DNA from: an uncultured Burkholderiales bacterium
GTDB taxonomy: Bacteria > Pseudomonadota > Gammaproteobacteria > Burkholderiales > Burkholderiaceae_E
Reading direction: 5' to 3'
DNA: 5,443 nucleotides
NCBI GenBank assembly: GCA_903898725.1
Contig: CAIUGQ010000192.1
Span: 1 to 5,443, forward strand
The notes under the pieces are model-generated. The model was not told the origin of the DNA, ran no database searches, and worked only from the letters and a program-made list of their open reading frames with translations. Each line of letters opens with the position of its first letter. Within the stretch, counting starts at the first letter, position 1. A program made the position numbers and the translations under genes. This document shows positions 5,350 through 5,443 of the stretch, one piece after another.

Positions 5350-5443
5350 CCCGGCCTCGCCTGCTGCACCGCCTCGCATCGCCCCCTGCACCGCCCCTCC
5401 GGCTTCGCGCTTCACCCCTCCGGCATCACCCGCGCCTCACCCC
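5350..5443. repeat. C-rich, G-poor tail with imperfect repeats of about 21-22 bases
   Basis: CTGCACCGCC occurs at 5364-5373 and 5386-5395, 22 bases apart. CCCCTCCGGC occurs at 5394-5403 and 5415-5424, 21 bases apart. GCCTCGC occurs at 5354-5360 and 5371-5377. The forward strand is rich in C and poor in G and A, unlike the coding DNA before it. I see no gene with family similarity here on either strand. It may be a decayed tandem array, spacer, or the edge of an element that continues beyond the window. Confidence 0.35.

Noticed and set aside
5182..5415. A reverse-strand gene starting in the C-rich tail and running into adk.
   Set aside because: Most of it is antisense to the adk end. The product is Ala/Gly-rich without any motif, although a GGAGG-like stretch precedes its start.
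5364..5424. CRISPR-like array.
   Set aside because: The repeats are about 10 bases, imperfect and low in complexity, and there is no regular repeat-spacer structure or cas gene.

Overview
The window is a chromosomal housekeeping segment of a high-GC Gram-negative bacterium. No mobile element, CRISPR array, RNA gene or broken gene is visible. The order xseA (reverse), then exbB-exbD-lpxK-Trm112-kdsB-adk (forward), together with the protein sequences, fits a betaproteobacterium of the Burkholderiales/Rhodocyclales type. That placement is my inference from remembered family and gene-order patterns, not from a search. The presence of lpxK and kdsB means the cell makes lipid A and Kdo-containing lipopolysaccharide (LPS).

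Layout. Positions 1-1018 (reverse) hold the first 339 codons of xseA, the large subunit of exonuclease VII; its 3' end runs off the left edge. Positions 1019-1394 form a 376-base divergent intergenic region. It contains an AT-rich island with a perfect TATAAT on the reverse strand, a T6 run, and a small group of DnaA-box-like 9-mers including one perfect TTATCCACA. Positions 1395-4542 hold five tightly packed forward genes: exbB, exbD, lpxK, a 57-residue Trm112-family (YcaR-like) protein and kdsB. All four junctions overlap, by 4, 1, 8 and 4 bases, so this is one transcription unit with likely translational coupling. After a 97-base gap with a credible sigma-70 promoter comes adk (4640-5293). 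Positions 5294-5443 are a non-coding tail with two GC-rich hairpins and a C-rich, imperfectly repeated stretch.

How the genes fit together. ExbB and ExbD form a proton-driven inner-membrane motor. LpxK adds the 4'-phosphate of lipid A at the inner membrane. KdsB activates Kdo as CMP-Kdo for transfer onto lipid A. The small zinc-ribbon-like Trm112 protein sits between lpxK and kdsB, as YcaR does in enterobacteria. The operon is therefore mainly about outer-membrane biogenesis, with a proton-motive-force module in the place where E. coli carries the lipid A flippase gene msbA. Adk is a general nucleotide enzyme with its own promoter.

Four of the seven genes start with a non-ATG codon (TTG for xseA and exbB, GTG for the Trm112 gene and kdsB). 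I found no clearly new system. The least explained part is the DnaA-box-bearing region between xseA and exbB.
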